A stretch of 64,000 bases of DNA, from contig CM065324.1 in the NCBI GenBank assembly GCA_033032175.1, forward strand, positions 1,674,001 to 1,738,000. Reading direction: 5' to 3'. The stretch is from Saturnia japonica. Its lineage: Eukaryota; Arthropoda; Insecta; Lepidoptera; Saturniidae. How positions within the stretch are numbered: position 1 is the stretch's first letter; each line of letters opens with the position of its first letter. The position numbers were made by a program, and so were the translations under genes. Of this stretch, positions 1 to 9,909 are shown piece after piece. Below the pieces are notes generated by a model. The model saw only the letters and a program-made list of their open reading frames with translations. It searched no databases and was not told the DNA's origin.

Positions 1-163
1 AATAATTTGGAATGAACACGAAAAAATGTAAGTAATTCCCTGCGTAAACCCGCAATGGAGTGTCCCAATCAAGTATATGGCCGTTTGAACTCGCTCTTGT
101 TGCTCTTTCGCCTTGCAAACTGTCTACGTTTGACATTTGAGAGTTTGAAAGAAAACCCTTATT

Positions 164-410
164 TCAAATAGATATATAATGATAAACTTTACAATCACCT
201 ATTATATAAAAAAATACGTTGTGGCGCGGCGGTCCTTGGATATTGAGTCTGCAGCGCGGCGACGGCGCAGATTCTCGTCCCACGCGTCGCCAACCCCTCT
301 CCAACCACACAGCATACCCCGCGGCAGCGCGGGGCAGTGAAGTGCGCGCGTTGACACAAACCCTGCAAGATTGCTCCATGAAGACGTGATCGTTGGGCGA
401 CTGCATGTAG
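164..410. other. G+C-rich patch with long open frames on both strands
   Basis: About 240-400 is far richer in G+C and CpG than its surroundings and is open in several frames. On the minus strand an ATG-started frame of 80 codons begins with residues MQSPNDHVFMEQSCR; a second minus frame is open from about 390 to 180. On the plus strand a frame is open up to a TGA near 340. None resembles a family I know. It could be a CpG-rich promoter or first exon, or the terminal exon of a minus-strand gene that also uses the exon-like segment at 1042-1110 (a splice onto the AG at about 393 would join open frames). The sequence alone does not decide between these. Confidence 0.25.
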
Positions 411-419
411 TTCTTTAGA

Positions 420-690
420 CGATAATAATGGTAATTTTTACCGACTTCAAAAAAGACGGAAAGTTATTTAATTCAAATATTCTTTTAATGTATGTTCAGT
501 CAACTTCTTTCCTTATGAACTGATTTGGATGATTCTTTTTTGTTGGATAGGGAATACTTTAAGAGTTGTCCTATTTTATTGCATTGAACCTTCAACTTCA
601 AAGATACACCAGGGAACTCTTCAAAATCATTGAGTTGGTTTTCTTTTTTGTTAAAAGTTGTCTTGTGTAGTACTTAAGTATTAGATAACA
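420..690 (+). repeat. Dispersed repeat J, copy 1
   Basis: Starts with ACCGACTTCAAAAAAGACGG and ends near 'actcttcaaaatcattgag'. The same sequence recurs at about 38360-38580, and a rearranged partial copy containing 'ttccctggtgtatcttcgaag' lies at about 56640-56830. It has no coding capacity. It is a repeat by internal homology; its class is unknown. Confidence 0.6.
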
Positions 691-1041
691 ACTTTTTAAT
701 GAACGTTTGCATTCTATTACTGATCCTGGTATTCTATTCTGGAAGGTGGGAGGTCCATTTGAGAGTTAGGCGTTTTTCTAATTCTCATATACATAACAGA
801 CGAACTGTAGACAGTGTAATGTAGTAAGATGGGTTTCACCAATGTTAATTCATCCATCTTTCCACTCGCACTGCCGTTAACGTACCCATGTATATATATA
901 TAGCTGGATGATGCTGGCCGCATATCAGAGCAAGTTAGCTATTTCAATCATCTCTTCGTAGGATGCCAGAATTAATGTTAATTACAACCAAGAGGATGCG
1001 TCGACTGGAAAGACTTAGAAAGGAGCAGTAGGGGGACTTAC

Positions 1042-1110
1042 CACGTATCCTGGTTGTATTTGCCACGATCCGGGGGTGCACCCTGAACTTCCTCACACGT
1101 CTTGAACAGT
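1042..1110 (-). other. Possible internal coding exon (unidentified gene)
   Basis: Read on the minus strand, this 69-bp segment follows GTGTTTTAG and is followed by GTAAGT, so both splice signals are good. One frame is open throughout, entering with 1 nt and leaving with 2 nt, and encodes LFKTCEEVQGAPPDRGKYNQ plus a few residues, a composition unlike random A+T-rich DNA. I do not recognise it. No upstream partner exon was found; a downstream partner could be the G+C-rich patch below position 400. It could instead be a chance pair of splice signals in unique sequence. Confidence 0.3.
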
Positions 1111-1300
1111 CTAAAACACTTCTAGAGCACTAGATTTCCGATACTTTAGCAATTTATCACGAAATTATGCAGATCGTTTGTGTCACTGCAGTTCCGCGGC
1201 GGCCATTACACCGTTCTCCATTATATCAACCAATACGCGGCAGACTTGCGCGCGTATTTTAAATACAATTGTGCCCCCAGGGAATAGGAGAAATTGGAAG
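1111..1300. other. Unique sequence with a short G+C-rich stretch
   Basis: 1190-1260 carries CGCGG-rich sequence. On the minus strand it contains ATGGCCGCCGCGGAACTGCAG followed at once by TGA, a seven-codon open frame. It may be promoter or leader DNA for the exon-like segment at 1042-1110, but that is a guess. Confidence 0.15.
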
Positions 1301-1369
1301 GAAAAGGGGATGTCGCAACAATAGCAATTAGGAGTATATTGTTGTTCTTTCTTTCCGCTCTTACCTACA

Positions 1370-1570
1370 GTTTTTCAGATTGCGTGACGTTCATGGTTAC
1401 AGTTCTACTTCTTAGACTCGTAGCGTGAAGTTTAACCTATAATGCCCCTCAATAAGTAAATTATGAAATGCAAAAATATTTCTTAAATCTGACTTGTAGT
1501 TCCAGAGATTAGCGCTATCAAACAAATAAACATACAATCTCTTTAGTTCTATATTTTTAAGTTTACATAT
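1370..1570 (+). repeat. Dispersed repeat F, copy 1
   Basis: Shares the ordered blocks 'gacgttcatggt', 'cgtagcgtgaagtt', 'cctcaataa' and 'agagattagc' with about 12190-12330 and 33530-33710. A short non-coding dispersed element, probably a Helitron fragment judged from similar flanks. Confidence 0.55.
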
Positions 1571-1609
1571 ACTCTGTGCTTTTTATAGGTTTTGTTTATG
1601 GTGTGTAGA

Positions 1610-1960
1610 GGCAAGGGGGACCATTTTATATGGGGTACAAGTTGTCAAAGTGTCCCAGCGTAAGCAACAAATTACAATTCACAAACTCACCAAAATGGTG
1701 CTAGTGTTAGCAAGAGGCAGTGATAATTTTTCGTGATTTTATAATTTTTATTCTTGTAAAACGTAAACTTAAATGAACAATAATGGGAAAGAAAAGTTTG
1801 TGGAGAGAAAAGGCGAATAACTTTTGGCCCCATCTTTACAATTTACCCACTTGCTACCATGGCGGCAACCTAATTTGACGTTTTTCAACGGACACTTTTT
1901 CATACGTAAGAGATGGTTCACCTGGTCTCTACGCTCTCTACCCTACATAGTTTTAGTGTG
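1610..1960 (+). repeat. Dispersed repeat G, copy 1
   Basis: Contains CACCAAAATGGTGCTAGTG, 'aacaataatgg' and 'cacttgctaccatggcg', and ends with 'gacactttttcatac' and 'tggtctctac'. The same order recurs at about 15610-15990 and, partly, at 39765-39990. Short ORFs inside (for example 1824-2015) are chance readings of the repeat. Confidence 0.65.
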
Positions 1961-2820
1961 TTCCTTCTTATACTATTTTCATTTCTTTATTTTCTCGATG
2001 ACAGTTCTAATTTGATAGTTGTAGTGTTGTGACCAAATAAGTAATGATATCGATCGCCGATGACGATTCATCAGATTTTTATTAAAATAAATAAATAAAG
2101 ATTACCTGTCGTTATAATTATTTCGTTTCATTGTCGAGTACCTACCTATACCTACTTATAAAATTTTGAAGAAGTTTGCATTATCAATCAAGAATTAATA
2201 CGTGTAACATCTTGTAATGAAATATAATAATAGTTAATAAATTTGTAAAAAGCTACCCGGAAGTAGTTTAGTTTCTTACATTTTGTAAAAAAATATCGGG
2301 TCTGTTATCGCGTTACGTTTATCGATATAGCTCCATCCCTATCAGTTTCTCGGACTCTGGTATAACCTTGTACGTGTGTAAACGTCATATTTAAAAAAAA
2401 TAATGCATACATAATGTAAAAAAGACGCTTGTTCAAGTTTTCACAGGAGCTGTCATCGAGAAAATAAAGAAATGGAAGTGGTATAATCCGTATTATCGCA
2501 TAACCATAGTGTGTAAATAGTTTTTGGTTCAATAAATAGAAAAAATAAAAACAAGTATAGATACCAATGAAATGTACATTTTATTAAAAATCATTACAAA
2601 TTTAAGCATCTATTATACCATATTCATTTAAAAGGAATTTTGTAAATTAATATGACTTAACATTAAACACAATATTTAGCTTACATTTTACGTAAATCTA
2701 ATCTAAATTTGAGACTTTATAAGTATCAATTTGATGGACGGTAGTTATACTACCCTTAGGAGGTATTAGTCCTAGTTTCATCGCGGTCTTTCCCTTTATC
2801 GAAAGCTTGAGGCTCATTGC
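1960..2820. other. A+T-rich sequence, nothing recognised
   Basis: Mostly A+T-rich DNA with short unconvincing ORFs on the minus strand (2305-2532, 2698-2922). No domains, no paired splice signals around an open frame, and no repeat homology within the window. Confidence 0.5.
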
Positions 2821-2825
2821 AGGGT

Positions 2826-2884
2826 TTCGGTCTTTATTCGAACGAAACGATTCGCGAACACTCTGCCACTGAACTACCATCGCT
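2826..2884 (-). repeat. tRNA-like fragment
   Basis: On the minus strand GGTAGTTCAGTGGCAGAG resembles a tRNA D-arm/A-box and CGTTCGAAT a weak B-box, but the acceptor and T stems do not pair. It is likely a tRNA-derived SINE or tRNA pseudogene fragment, not a functional tRNA gene. Confidence 0.3.
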
Positions 2885-3284
2885 TTGGAAGCATGATTGG
2901 TGTATTCCATCTTTTTTTTCAATCACTACTAAAATAATTAGGCAAGTTAAATTAAAATCTATTCATTGAGGCCATACCAATGTGTCTGAACACGGTATAT
3001 CTGCTGTAAGTTGGTGAGCAGTAAGGAATCCTGCAGATTCCAGATGATGCCATCAGCTCAGAGTTGCCATCATTGAAGTAACAGATTACCAAATTTCGTT
3101 CTATGAAACCTGTTATTCATCCATTTATCAACGGCTGAACAGATTTTCTTAAATCATACCTAAGAAAATCGGTTTAATAATGTCGGGGGTTTAATAGTGA
3201 CAAAATAATAACTTATGTATACTGAGTTCAGAAATAACATGTCAAAACGTCTCAGCCAATATTATACGTAATGTGGAAACTTCC

Positions 3285-3560
3285 TCGTCAGCCTAGTGGC
3301 CGTAAGCACGACTGCTATGAGCGAGGTCCTGGGTTCGAATCCCAGGTCGAGCAAAGTGTTATTGGGTTTTTCCTATGAAATTCTCAGTAGCAGCTCGGAG
3401 TTTAGTTTCGTACCCGATTAATGGCAATAGGCTCGCCCCCTATTACAAGGGACCTAAAAACATACCCGGCGAACTATGGGTGTACATTAGTATACCTCTG
3501 CCTAACCCTTCGGGGAATACGTACTTAGGGTATGTATACCCTGATAAAGAACATGCCTAA
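3285..3560 (+). repeat. tRNA-derived SINE family 1, copy 1
   Basis: The head has A-box-like GCCTAGTGGCCGTAAGC and a perfect B-box GGTTCGAATCC, as in RNA polymerase III promoters. The tRNA-unrelated body contains 'gcccgattaatggcaatagg', 'gccccctattac' and 'cctctgcctaacccttcgggga'. Copies lie at 3985-4220 (+), 24325-24610 (-) and 10585-10665 (-, body only). The 61-codon frame at 3375-3560 is a translation of the SINE body. Confidence 0.75.
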
Positions 3561-3869
3561 TCTTTGATTGAAGATAAATATTGCAATTATTGATAAGCGT
3601 GCATGGACACCGCCACGATCGACTTCAGTTCCGAATCTCTGAAATGAGCCTGAGGAAAGCAACCGTGATGAAACCACAGGAGGTTTTCTATGTAAATGCC
3701 CGACCTGCTAATTACATCCTCAAGTTGAATATCTGCATTACCTTGCATTACATTACATAATAAAACTACATTACCTTATATTATATTTATCCTGTGTACA
3801 TAAAAATTATTCACTAAAAAACGTAACCAAAAGTGGACAAACAACATTAAAAACATGTTATTAAAGCAG

Positions 3870-3915
3870 CTATACATAGTACTAGCGACCCGTTCCAGCT
3901 TTGCACAGGTACAAT
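3870..3915 (+). mobile_element. Helitron-like terminus (Lep1-like)
   Basis: TACTAGCGACCCGTTCCAGC followed by 'tttgcacagg' resembles, from memory, the conserved end of the lepidopteran non-autonomous Helitron Lep1. The rest of the element is not obvious and appears overwritten by the SINE at 3985. No coding capacity. Confidence 0.4.
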
Positions 3916-3984
3916 TTACAAAGAGGTGTATTTTATATTTAAAAAGGCCTGATTTAGAGTTTATAGCTTTAATATTGATAGTTC

Positions 3985-4220
3985 ATAACTGCCTTATTAG
4001 CCTAGTGATCCTAAACGCGACTGCTATGCTTGAGGTCCTAGGTTCGATTCCCATGTCGCGCAAAGTTTTATTGGGGTTTTCTATGAAATTCTTAGTAGCA
4101 GCTCTGAATTTGGATTTTATGCCCGATTAATGGCAATAGGGTAGCCCCCTATTACATGAGACCTAAAACATATCCGGTGAACTGTGCCTAACACTTCGAA
4201 GATACAGGCGTGATGATATC
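3985..4220 (+). repeat. tRNA-derived SINE family 1, copy 2
   Basis: Same head (GCCTAGTGATCCTAAACGCG, B-box GGTTCGATTCCC) and body ('gcccgattaatggcaatagg', 'ccccctattac') as the copy 700 bp to the left, but more diverged and shortened around the 3' body. The same orientation and spacing suggest two separate insertions rather than a tandem duplication. Confidence 0.7.
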
Positions 4221-4870
4221 TTATGTAACTTCGTAGTTACGAATATTGCGCTTAGCCTGCGTCGTGCAATTTATCATAGGTTTTTTTGGTAGGATTTTTT
4301 TGGTCGCAAATAATTTTGAATTCGTGATATATTCCACAGTATTCATTCAAATGGAAAACTGTAAATGAAAATCTTTATCTACATTAAATGCGAAAGTTAA
4401 CTAACAAAGTTACCTGGATTAAGATTAATACTGAAGTGAAGGAAACGCTTTGAAAATAGCGAAATATTTTTAATTATCACGTTTAAGATAAAAGTGGTTA
4501 CTGTGAGTCATTCTTAGGAAATAAACATATGCCATAACGAACTCTTCCCTAGGGTTTTTGAAGAACTACAAGTCTTTAGAACATTATTTTGATGTTTCTC
4601 AAGGTTTTTAGCCAGCGTAAGTCATATCTAAGTGCCCAAAAATCATTTTTTGATAACTTGATTACAAATAATTGAATTTTCTCAACTACACAAAAACTTC
4701 ATTGGAATGAATGGCATATAAAACCTTCCGTAAGAAATTCTCTAAACGATAGTGAAAACCGCATTAAAGTCGGTTTCGTAGTTTAAAAGACCTAAGCGTA
4801 CATAGGGGACAGACAGCGGGAACCTTTTAATTATCAAAATCTACGAATCTGTAAAAAAAAATTGTGTGCT
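4221..4870. other. A+T-rich sequence, nothing recognised
   Basis: No open frame of interest, no RNA gene and no convincing internal repeat was seen in this interval. Confidence 0.5.
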
Positions 4871-4884
4871 TGAAATTCAAACAG

Positions 4885-4985
4885 TATTTTTTTTTTATCT
4901 AACTACACTGTGTGCCATAAGGACCCAAAAAACTCGAGCCACAGACGGCTTTTACAGCTTAACCGGGCTTGAGAGCCGTTCAGTA
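4885..4985 (+). repeat. Dispersed repeat H, copy 1
   Basis: The block 'ctaactacactgt...gccataaggaccc...ggcttttacagcttaaccg' matches 41860-41960 in the same orientation. It directly abuts the 3' end of the gag ORF at 5013, so it may mark the truncation breakpoint of that retrotransposon. Non-coding. Confidence 0.5.
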
Positions 4986-5012
4986 AATGGTAATAAAGTT
5001 ACCTTTATACAA

Positions 5013-5804
5013 TTACGATTTCTTTTCATTAGCCACCTTAACACATACACTAGTATTTGTATTTCTTGATAATTTGTTCTCTGTCCTACCACGACGTGGT
5101 CTTCTAATGAAACTTTTGACGTTTATACCCTTGGGGCACATTTTCCTCAGATGTCCTATTTCATTGCAAATATTACATTCAAATTGTTGGTACGGACATT
5201 CATCTGGGTCATGCTGCGGTAACCGGCCACAACGCCAGCAAGACCTGTTACGGTTCCTTAATACTGTGGAATTCTTCACATTTATCATCTTTGCATTTCC
5301 CCCAAATTTAACCGTAGAACATTTCTGAGCGGTTTCCATGGCCTGTGATATATTTATAGCGCTATTGTAAGTGAGATTTGGTTCAGAGAAGAGACGTTGC
5401 CGGACGTCGTCACTCGAAACGCCGGAGGCTAACTGGTCCCGTAAGTTTTCTTCGTATTTGTCCCCGAATTCGCAGTCATTCGCTAATAATCGTAATTCTT
5501 GGATGTATTTTGTGATGTCCTCGCCGTCCTTTTGGTAGCGGTGACGGAATACGTGCCGTCTCGCAACAATAGATTGGACGGGTTCCAAATGATTCTTCAC
5601 GATTTCGACTAATTCCTCGAATGATTTCTCCTGCGGTTGATTTGGCTTGCAAAGGCTTACCATGAGTTCGTAACACTCACTCCCGACGGTCGATATAAGT
5701 TTAGATAAATACATACTTTTGTCTATATTGTTTGTTATTAGATGATGTCTGAAACGGTTTATGTAGTTTACCCATTTGCGAGACTCTACGTCGAATTCTT
5801 CCAT
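5013..5804 (-). CDS. gag: Gag protein of an LTR retrotransposon (solo gag ORF)
   Basis: An uninterrupted 263-codon ORF from ATG to stop. Residues about 9-150 look like a retrotransposon Gag capsid region (a W-containing N-terminal block, FEELVEIVKNHLEP, ITKYIQELRLLANDCEF). Two zinc knuckles follow: C189-x2-C-x5-H-x4-C203 and C210-x2-C-x4-H-x4-C223. The C-terminus is basic. This layout is typical of Gag from Ty3/Gypsy-type elements, where Gag packages the element RNA. No protease, reverse transcriptase or integrase follows downstream: the minus strand runs straight into repeat H at 4985. No LTR pair was found. So it is either a 3'-truncated insertion that has kept its frame or a candidate co-opted gag. 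No intron is apparent. Confidence 0.8.
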   Translation of the reverse strand: MEEFDVESRKWVNYINRFRHHLITNNIDKSMYLSKLISTVGSECYELMVSLCKPNQPQEKSFEELVEIVKNHLEPVQSIVARRHVFRHRYQKDGEDITKYIQELRLLANDCEFGDKYEENLRDQLASGVSSDDVRQRLFSEPNLTYNSAINISQAMETAQKCSTVKFGGNAKMINVKNSTVLRNRNRSCWRCGRLPQHDPDECPYQQFECNICNEIGHLRKMCPKGINVKSFIRRPRRGRTENKLSRNTNTSVCVKVANEKKS

Positions 5805-5960
5805 TTTTGTGTTTTAACTGAATTGAAAAACACACTGGCACAAACAAAGAAATTAAATAAGGCGTGGTATATACACGCCTTGGCCTTAGACGCGGTTTAA
5901 CTGGTTACAGTGTTGCTAGATATATAATTCTAAAACTTACATTTGTGTAACTCAATTTCG
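5805..5960 (-). other. 5' flank of the gag ORF
   Basis: Upstream of the gag ATG lies an imperfect palindrome AAGGCGTG-TATATA-CCACGCCTT (about 5860-5883) and A+T-rich sequence. It may be leftover retrotransposon leader or LTR sequence, but no matching second copy exists on the other side of gag. Confidence 0.3.
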
Positions 5961-6560
5961 TAAATAATTTTATTATTTTCCCGAATTATTAAAATATATA
6001 AACGATAAATGATTGTAAATGTGTCATGTTTTTTTTTTTCATTTTCAAAATATACATCTATGGTTAAATTGTTTATCTACAAATGGGAATCGAATCAAGA
6101 ATATTAGATGTGATGAGCAGAAACCAAAAAGCCTGTTTATACACTAATAAAAATATTACCAACAAAAGTTTCAGCAAGTTCCAAGTTTCCAACATACAAT
6201 TATAATTTACTGGCTGACACTCTCAGATTACAAATTACGATAATATTGCCTGCATTAGTTAGTTATTTTGGGCGGAACAACAAGTCCGGCATTCAAATAG
6301 TACCTACACTCGATACAAGTTAGCAACATGATCTAACGTACAAGCCATTCCAAATTCCAACTAAGTCCTCAGTGGTTACAACCTATCACTTATTGATCAT
6401 GTCACGTCACGTTCGAGGTTGATTATAGCTGTAATGACTATTTAATATCACGTGGACTGCATGCCTGTTTGCTATTTCATTTTCTTAAAACCTAATCTAA
6501 ATCTGTCACCTAGGTTTTCTGTGGCTGATCGTCATTTAAACAAAAAGTCGGCCACGATTT
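5960..6560. other. A+T-rich sequence, nothing recognised
   Basis: No coding frame or RNA gene was seen. At about 6570-6600 the string 'ctgtgcctgcgacttcgttcgcgtgga' is a Helitron 3' terminus read on the minus strand, probably a separate truncated copy. Confidence 0.4.
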
Positions 6561-6695
6561 TTATAAATTACTATCTGTGCCTGCGACTTCGTTCGCGTGG
6601 ACGACAGAAGAACGCTTAATGCTTATAAAAATCGTAGTTTCTTAAAACTTGAATAACTTTATATTGAATGAAGATATCATGATATATCTAGATAC

Positions 6696-7242
6696 ATCTA
6701 TACAATTAATAAATAGAAGTGTCTGTTTGTAATGTCTAAATAACAGCTGCTGCTGTTTACTAAACGCATATGAAAGTATATACGACACATATAACAGAAA
6801 ACCCCTTATTAAATTTTTTGTCTGACTTTTTGTTTGTTTCGGGTAATCTCCGAAACGGTTGGACCGATTTTGACGGGACATTCACTGGTAGAAAGCTGTT
6901 ATTATAAGGAGAGTAACATATACTTTTATTTTAGAAAAAAATTAGGGTACACCTCAAATTTAAAAAAAAAACCGGTCATGATGAATCAATTCGGACGTTT
7001 AAATAGCTTACGCTGAATAAACCATATGAGATATATCAAATTAATGTGCTACATAATTGTAGACATTAAAAACACCTACAAAAGTTCAGCGAGAGTATAT
7101 ATATATATATATCTTCTAAGGAACACCCACAATACGCATTTTTGTCTTTAAAATAACCTGGAGCGAGGGAGCGAGGTTTGCACGTGTGCCCCGATCGATG
7201 GCATTCTGTAGTCAATGTGAGCGAAGCCGCAGTCACGGCTAG
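6696..7242 (+). mobile_element. Non-autonomous Helitron, family A, copy 1
   Basis: Begins A|TCTATACAATTAATAAA and ends in a hairpin-like AGCC...GGCT segment followed by CTAG|T, the hallmarks of Helitrons (5' TC, 3' hairpin + CTRR, insertion between A and T). The internal core 'gaaacggttggaccgattttgacggga' and 'ttaaatagcttacgctgaataaacc' is shared with four other copies: 21779-22245, 25285-25793, 36330-36897 (-) and 59354-59842 (-). It has no Rep/helicase coding sequence; the short ORFs inside are not genes. Confidence 0.75.
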
Positions 7243-8230
7243 TTTTTTTATAAGAACCAAGTATCTAAAAAATACAATAAAAAATAATCAAAATCTATCC
7301 ATTAGTTTTTGCATGGAAGGATACAACGGCAAACCTCTATAGTTTTGTTTATATATGTTACATCGTTTCTTCTACTTTTAATTTTTTCTAGTTAATTTTA
7401 CCTTTTAATCTTTAGGGCTACTTCGGTCCATTTTGTATGGTATAATAATAGTACCTAGCATATGAAAAATATCTAAATTTCCCAATTTTTCTCAATATTA
7501 TAAAATGAATTGAATCTGGCAACCTTGTAATCATTGCCGGCAAATAATAAATGATAACGAATTGCCTGTGACATGCAATGAATACGTTCAAGGATAAAAT
7601 ATGATATAAAGTTTTAAACAAATATAAGTTAAAATAAAATAAATTATACAACATAAAATTACAACAATAAAACCACTTTTAAATTATTTATGTCATATAT
7701 AAGGAGATTGCGATTTTAATTGCGTAATTTTGTTTTAAAGAATGTTGTTATAAGTTGTTTTGCTTAAATTGTAAAAAACTATATTTTTATAATTTATGTA
7801 TTGGGAAAAATACCGGATCATTACATTGAATATCAGTTTATGCGGAAATTTGTAATTGATTAAAAAAAGCTATAAATCTGGCAACTTTATTAAACGTTTA
7901 AAGTAAAATTTATATTGCCCGATGTCCGGGGCTTTACGTGATTAACAATGAGGTATTGTTGCCACATTAATCACATTATAAACATTAAAATGTTATGGAA
8001 GAAACTCGTGTGTAATGTGAAACTATGCGAAAACATGTGGAAAAATATCGTCTATAAAATTTAGTCACCGAAGCGGCAACACAGTTTAAACTCTGCTGTT
8101 TATCTGTTTACTTTAGTGTTTAAAAATTAAAATGCAAGGCAAGCGGATAGGTACTAGTGCAAGGACGTGACATCATCAATAAAACAAAAACCTCTCTCGT
8201 TGACCGTTTATTGGGACTTGAGTATAAGGA
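7243..8230. other. A+T-rich sequence, nothing recognised
   Basis: Low-complexity and A+T-rich DNA without a supported gene, RNA or internal repeat copy. Confidence 0.5.
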
Positions 8231-8238
8231 GAAACGTC

Positions 8239-8256
8239 TCGTATGACGTCATACGA
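8239..8256. promoter_or_regulatory. 18-bp palindrome centred on a CRE (TGACGTCA)
   Basis: TCGTATGACGTCATACGA is a perfect 18-bp palindrome with the full cAMP-response element TGACGTCA in the middle, the consensus for CREB/ATF bZIP dimers. It lies about 1.65 kb upstream of the first TPCN1-like exon seen here, probably inside an intron of that gene. Binding is inferred from the motif only. Confidence 0.35.
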
Positions 8257-8772
8257 TAACATACTGAATCGTCAAGGCCACGCGAACCGTCATTATTTTA
8301 ATGTTTCACATTTAACTTAACACAACGTAGCCTAACTCTGATTGTTTTTAATATTATGCGTTATAAGATCAATAAAATACATGTAAATAATTCATTTCCC
8401 ATAGTTTTTACGTAAATTATTGGAAGACCAAAGAAGTTAATCGTAACTTTGCGTTTAAATTATCAGCTTAGTGACTAAACTGAACAAAGGAATCTGTATT
8501 CCGAGGCAGTGGTTGATTTTAATTATCATTATGTGCCTATATAATAAATAATGTATAATGAAATAAAGTTTAATAGTCATTTATAAGTGTAGTAGGTATA
8601 TGTATGTAAAAATAACAAACATAAGATACCTTAGACTAAAAGAAATTTTTGGTATGTACCTACTTTCTTGTGTTCAATAATAAATAAATTACTCCGTCAT
8701 ATTTTATTTTGATACTATCCTACTTCCAGTTTAAGAGGTAAGTAATGTATACGTCATAGGAAAAGGAGTTAA

Positions 8773-8925
8773 GAGTCTGGCCATCGACAGCTGTCCAAAG
8801 AAAAAGGCGGCAATTAAAAGAAAAAAAAAACTACGTTTATGCTGAGTTTATTTAGCGTTAATAGCTTCAGAATTTTTTTAATTGCCGTCGTTTTCTTTTG
8901 TCAGCTTTCGATGGCCAGACTTGTA
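8773..8925. mobile_element. TTAA-flanked MITE with 46-bp inverted repeats
   Basis: The arms 8774-8819 and 8876-8921 are inverted repeats (start AGTCTGGCCATCGA, about 41 of 46 bases matching) around a roughly 56-bp centre. TTAA stands on both sides (8769-8772 and 8926-8929), the target duplication expected of piggyBac-type elements, although the tips do not start with the usual CC. At 153 bp it has no coding capacity and would fold into a long hairpin if transcribed. Confidence 0.65.
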
Positions 8926-9574
8926 TTAACTATGGTAATAATATATGGTGAGTCGAATCAAATTCACTTGTTAGTTGTTCTACGTCGACCGTTATACAGT
9001 TGAAAAAAAATGCAAGACTGGTTTAATCACATAGTACATATAGTGTTTATAATGGTTTAGTGATTTGCTACAAGATTGGATCGCGAACACAACATAAAAT
9101 TATGTTTATTTTTATTGCATGGCAGGATAGCTTTTGACCAGAGCGTAATTTATTTGTCATAATAGTAAATACGCATAAATCTGTCGTTTTCTTTACTGCT
9201 AATTTTATTTCATCGGTGTTTCATGTAGGAAAAAACATGCGAAAGGGTTGATGTATTTGAAACTGGAATTAAATTATTGACTTTAAGTTCTGAAGAATTA
9301 TTTGACCTTAATACCTTGTACCATCATATTCCTTCCGCTCCGGAACCACGCGGAATGGTATAAAAAGTCACTGCTACATGGTAGAATATTATTTCAGCAT
9401 GAACAAACAATTTCGTAAATACCGGAATACTTGTACAATAAACTTGAATGGATAGGTCACTAGGAGAGTTCAGAATTCGCGCTACCTTATGCCGGGTAAC
9501 TGCTGTGTCCCTAAACATAGAACTTCTGCTTTTCGTGGCAGCTTCATATATCAGATTACAAAATGTTTGAATAA

Positions 9575-9830
9575 TATACCCCCGCCGAAATAAAAATTCG
9601 ACTGCAACAAAAATCGAAAAAAGAATCTATTTTTGCTTTTTATTTGATTCTCAGACGTAGTACTAATTATTATATACTTAGCCTCAGTCACTCCCACAAT
9701 TAAGACGAATCTAACGACAGCTTATATGCTAAGCTATATAAAATCCATCAAGCCGTTTAGACTACAGAGCTTGCCAAACAAACAAACATACGTTCGAAAA
9801 ACATAACCCTCCTTTTTCGCAGTCAGGTAA
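9575..9830 (+). repeat. Dispersed repeat E, copy 1
   Basis: The blocks 'cactcccacaattaagacgaatcta', 'catcaagccgttta' and 'cctcctttttcgcagtc' recur in the same order at about 42870-43115. The style (including 'gaaaaacataaccctcc') is that of lepidopteran non-autonomous Helitrons. Non-coding. Confidence 0.6.
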
Positions 9831-9909
9831 AAATAATTTAACTTGTCATTATTAAATTTTTTTAAGATTAAGACACACAAGATTAAATTTTAACATTGTT
9901 TGTTGACAG

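Noticed and set aside
3295..3350. Possible true tRNA gene with perfect B-box GGTTCGAATCC.
   Set aside because: No acceptor-stem pairing, and the same head plus body recurs at 3985 and 24325, so it is a SINE.
7066..7260. Minus-strand frame (also at 25647-25829) that looks like a conserved small protein because it occurs twice.
   Set aside because: Both are antisense readings of family A Helitrons.
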